64,000 bases of DNA from Tahibacter soli (lineage in GTDB: Bacteria > Pseudomonadota > Gammaproteobacteria > Xanthomonadales > Rhodanobacteraceae), in assembly GCF_025717065.2 (NCBI RefSeq), contig NZ_JAOVZO020000001.1, positions 186,001 through 250,000 on the forward strand. Reading direction: 5' to 3'. Below, piece after piece: positions 62,426 through 64,000 of this stretch. The position numbers and the translations under genes were made by a program. Numbering within the stretch: the stretch's first letter is position 1; the number at the start of each line of letters is the position of its first letter. Under the pieces are notes generated by a model that did no database searches, was not told the origin of the DNA, and worked only from the letters and a program-made list of their open reading frames with translations.

Positions 62426-62895
62426 GCGCGCAGACCGTTTACGCACCCGACGCCGAGCGCCTGCGCCGCCTCGACGCGATGGGCGTGCGCGTGTATCGCC
62501 TGCGCTCGGCCACGCCGCGCGCCGGAGAACCGGCGTCGCCCGCGGCCGACGCCGCGGCGAACGCCGCGGGCGTGCGTCTGCTCGTGGTCAGCGACGAGGC
62601 GCGCACGCCGGCCGCCGACGCGATCGTGCGCACGCTCGGCGTCGCCGACGCAGCGATCGGCTGGTGCGTGGCGCGCGGCGGCAAGCTCGACGCGCTTGAT
62701 CTGGACGCCGGCGCGTACCTCGTACTCGGCGAGCATCTCGCCCGCGTGCTCGGCGCCGAACTGCCGACCGCGACGCAGCAGCGCGCGTCGATCGTCGTGG
62801 CCGCGGCGCCGTCGGCGCTGCGCGGCGACGCGATGGCCAAGCGCCTGCTGTGGCAGGCGCTGAAGCCGCTCAAGCGGCGTCTGGCGGTGCGCTGA
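62422..62895 (+). CDS. HolD-like DNA polymerase III psi subunit
   Basis: 157 residues from ATG 62422, overlapping the lipoprotein stop (ATGA). Weak but consistent similarity to HolD (psi): a basic N-terminus (RLRRLDAMGVRVYRLRS) that would bind SSB/chi, then VRLLVVSDEARTPAADAIVR, and a closing LLWQALKPLKRRL like the HolD C-terminal helix. In Escherichia coli holD lies directly before rimI, and the same order holds here (one base between). Psi joins the clamp loader to SSB through chi. The identification relies mainly on that synteny plus weak sequence match. Confidence 0.55.
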   Translation: MSAQTVYAPDAERLRRLDAMGVRVYRLRSATPRAGEPASPAADAAANAAGVRLLVVSDEARTPAADAIVRTLGVADAAIGWCVARGGKLDALDLDAGAYLVLGEHLARVLGAELPTATQQRASIVVAAAPSALRGDAMAKRLLWQALKPLKRRLAVR

Positions 62896-62896
62896 G

Positions 62897-63382
62897 ATGG
62901 TCGCGATCCTGCAGCCGCTGTTTCCGGAAATCCGCCCGATGAAGCTCGAGGATCTCGAGCGCGTCGTCGAGGTCGAATCCGCGGCCTATCCGTTTCCGTG
63001 GGCGATCGGCATCTTTCGCGACTGCATGCGTGCGGGCTACAACTGCTGGGTGCTGTCGCGGCCGAACGAAATCGTCGGCTACGGCATCCTCTCGGTCGCC
63101 GCGGGCGAGGCGCACGTGCTCAACGTCTGCGTGCGTCCGGGCGAGCAGGGCAACGGGCACGGCCGCCGGCTGATGCGGCGCCTGATCGACCTTGCGCGCT
63201 GGCATCGCGCCGAGCGCGTGTTTCTCGAAGTGCGCCCGTCGAACGGGCCGGCGATCGCGCTGTACGACCAGCTCGGTTTCAACGAGATAGGCCGGCGGCC
63301 GAACTACTACCCGGCCGTGCGCGGTCGCGAGGACGCCATCGTCATGGCGCTCGAACTTTTGCCCGACGTCGGCGAGGACTGA
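62897..63382 (+). CDS. rimI: ribosomal-protein-alanine N-acetyltransferase
   Basis: 161 residues. A GNAT acetyltransferase of the RimI group: IRPMKLEDLERVVEVESAAYPFPW (the family opening), LNVCVRPGEQGNGHGRRLM (acetyl-CoA loop), VFLEVRPSNGPAIALYDQLGFN and RRPNYYPAVRGREDAIVM. It acetylates the N-terminal Ala of ribosomal protein S18. The long N-terminal position of the AYPFPW motif and YYP near the end are classical. It is the last gene of the pssA-mla operon and is followed by a MITE-like element. Confidence 0.92.
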   Translation: MVAILQPLFPEIRPMKLEDLERVVEVESAAYPFPWAIGIFRDCMRAGYNCWVLSRPNEIVGYGILSVAAGEAHVLNVCVRPGEQGNGHGRRLMRRLIDLARWHRAERVFLEVRPSNGPAIALYDQLGFNEIGRRPNYYPAVRGREDAIVMALELLPDVGED

Positions 63383-63383
63383 C

Positions 63384-63549
63384 TAGTGGCCTGTAACAGA
63401 TGAATCGGAAGAGGGATCGCGAAGGACGCATCGTGCAGGACGCCGCTGCGGAGCGAGGCCAATAGCACAAGCTATTGGCCGAGTGAGCAGCAAGTCATGC
63501 GCGGCCAGGACGAGCGAGCTACTTTCGATTTGTCTGTTACAGGCCACTA
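63384..63549. repeat. MITE-like element with terminal inverted repeats
   Basis: A 166-base element flanked by 17-base perfect terminal inverted repeats: TAGTGGCCTGTAACAGA (63384-63400) and its complement (63533-63549). They extend imperfectly to about 27 bases. An internal 10-base hairpin pairs GGCCAATAGC (63457-63466) with GCTATTGGCC (63471-63480). No coding capacity. The left end begins 1 base after the rimI stop. A clean target duplication is not evident. It could be a non-autonomous transposon or a large palindromic repeat. Confidence 0.8.
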
Positions 63550-63552
63550 AGT

Positions 63553-63831
63553 TCAGCGCGTCGTCGAACGATCGCGCACGACCGTGAACTCGCCCTCGAT
63601 GACGCCCGGCGGCGGAGGCGGCGCCTGCGGACGCTCGGCCTGCGCGGGAGCCGCGGTCGGACGGACGAACTGACGCGCGGCCCAGATGACGGCGCCGATC
63701 GTGACGAGCGCGAGCGCTGCGAAGAATCCGAACACCACGAGCGCGGCGAGAATCAGAACGCCGATGACGGCGGACACGGCGCGCAGGAACGGATGGCGCG
63801 TGCGCGGAAGCCGGAACATGGTGGTGTACAT
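63553..63831 (-). CDS. small membrane protein, unknown function
   Basis: 92 residues from ATG 63831; an internal ATG four codons later is also possible. Basic N-terminus (RLPRTRHPFLR) followed by a continuous hydrophobic stretch (VIGVLILAALVVFGFFAALALV, then TIGAVIWAA) of one to two helices. It ends in a Pro-rich tail (PPPPPGVIEGEFTVVRDR). The stop lies 3 bases from the MITE-like element. No family is recognised. The IEGEFTVV tail is shared by many short Xanthomonadales membrane proteins, as far as I recall. Confidence 0.65.
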   Translation of the reverse strand: MYTTMFRLPRTRHPFLRAVSAVIGVLILAALVVFGFFAALALVTIGAVIWAARQFVRPTAAPAQAERPQAPPPPPGVIEGEFTVVRDRSTTR

Positions 63832-63919
63832 GAGCGCTTTGCTCCGTATGGCATCATTGCCGATTGCTGAGGTCCCAGTCTGGGGATTGCCATCGCGGAC
63901 TCAAGTGCCGCAAGTCAGG

Positions 63920-64000
63920 ATGAACGAAAACAAGGTGTTATGCCGCGTCGACGACGTTCCGGACGGCGGCGCTGTCGCGGTCGACGTCGCCAGTTCGACC
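63920..64000 (+). CDS. probable Rieske [2Fe-2S] domain protein, partial (5' end)
   Basis: ATG 63920 (CAGG upstream) opens a frame that runs off the window after 27 codons. The start, NKVLCRVDDVPDGGAVAVDV, matches the opening strands of small Rieske ferredoxins and nitrite-reductase small-subunit-like proteins (LCxLDDIPDGG). The iron-sulfur ligands lie beyond the window, so the call rests only on the N-terminus. It is divergent from the small membrane protein gene. Confidence 0.5.
   Translation, partial: MNENKVLCRVDDVPDGGAVAVDVASST

Noticed and set aside
63384-63549. Complete insertion sequence
   Set aside because: Only 166 bases with no transposase frame; called MITE-like instead.

Overview
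The window is high-GC DNA with densely packed genes, many coupled through ATGA, GTGA or TGATG overlaps. Several features point to a gammaproteobacterium of the Xanthomonadales (Lysobacterales), probably the Rhodanobacteraceae: DUF4124 proteins, an H-NS-type protein, a holD-like gene beside rimI, ETF plus ETF-QO genes, and a secreted protein ending in Ser-Phe-Glu. The placement is inference from gene content. No rRNA, tRNA, CRISPR array or complete insertion sequence was seen.

Bases 1-7 kb hold a large tandem glycosyltransferase, a sulfotransferase-like protein and two exported proteins. Bases 7.0-24.4 kb, all on the minus strand, form one long glycan operon. It starts with acetoacetyl-CoA synthetase and a WxcM-like sugar enzyme. 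Then come a HAD-UbiA fusion, a DprE1-like oxidase and a DprE2-like reductase, which together look like a complete route to polyprenyl-phospho-D-arabinose. The operon ends with an epimerase, a flavoprotein, a methyltransferase, a GtrA protein and four large membrane proteins resembling GT-C glycosyltransferases. Two genes in this operon (gtrA and HAD-ubiA) and an M48 peptidase further on each need one extra base to read through. Either these are sequence errors or the genes are broken.

Bases 24.8-30.4 kb hold a DUF898 membrane protein with a peptidase, then a ZrgA-type zinc locus (DUF2796 protein, ABC ATPase, permease, DUF3299 lipoprotein). That locus is divergent from a MerC-like gene across a Zur-like box. 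Bases 30.4-40.5 kb hold a Tat-exported PhoD phosphatase, a DUF5916 outer-membrane protein, etfBA, an ATP-grasp protein, another membrane glycosyltransferase-like protein and ETF-QO. Bases 40.6-47 kb hold a GntR regulator divergent from an amidase and CoA-transferase pair, a phosphotransacylase-acetate kinase pair and AlkB. Bases 47-56 kb hold a Ser/Thr kinase with its sigma factor, a ThrE-type exporter, an H-NS protein, an unknown protein, ProRS and two DUF4124 proteins.

Bases 56.3-63.4 kb form a plus-strand operon: pssA, a GAF/SpoIIE/HATPase protein, a STAS protein, mlaE, mlaF, mlaD, a transport lipoprotein, a HolD-like gene and rimI. It combines phospholipid synthesis, a partner-switch pair and inter-membrane lipid transport. 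Three families of palindromic intergenic repeats are scattered through the window, and a MITE-like element follows rimI. The window ends inside a probable Rieske protein gene.
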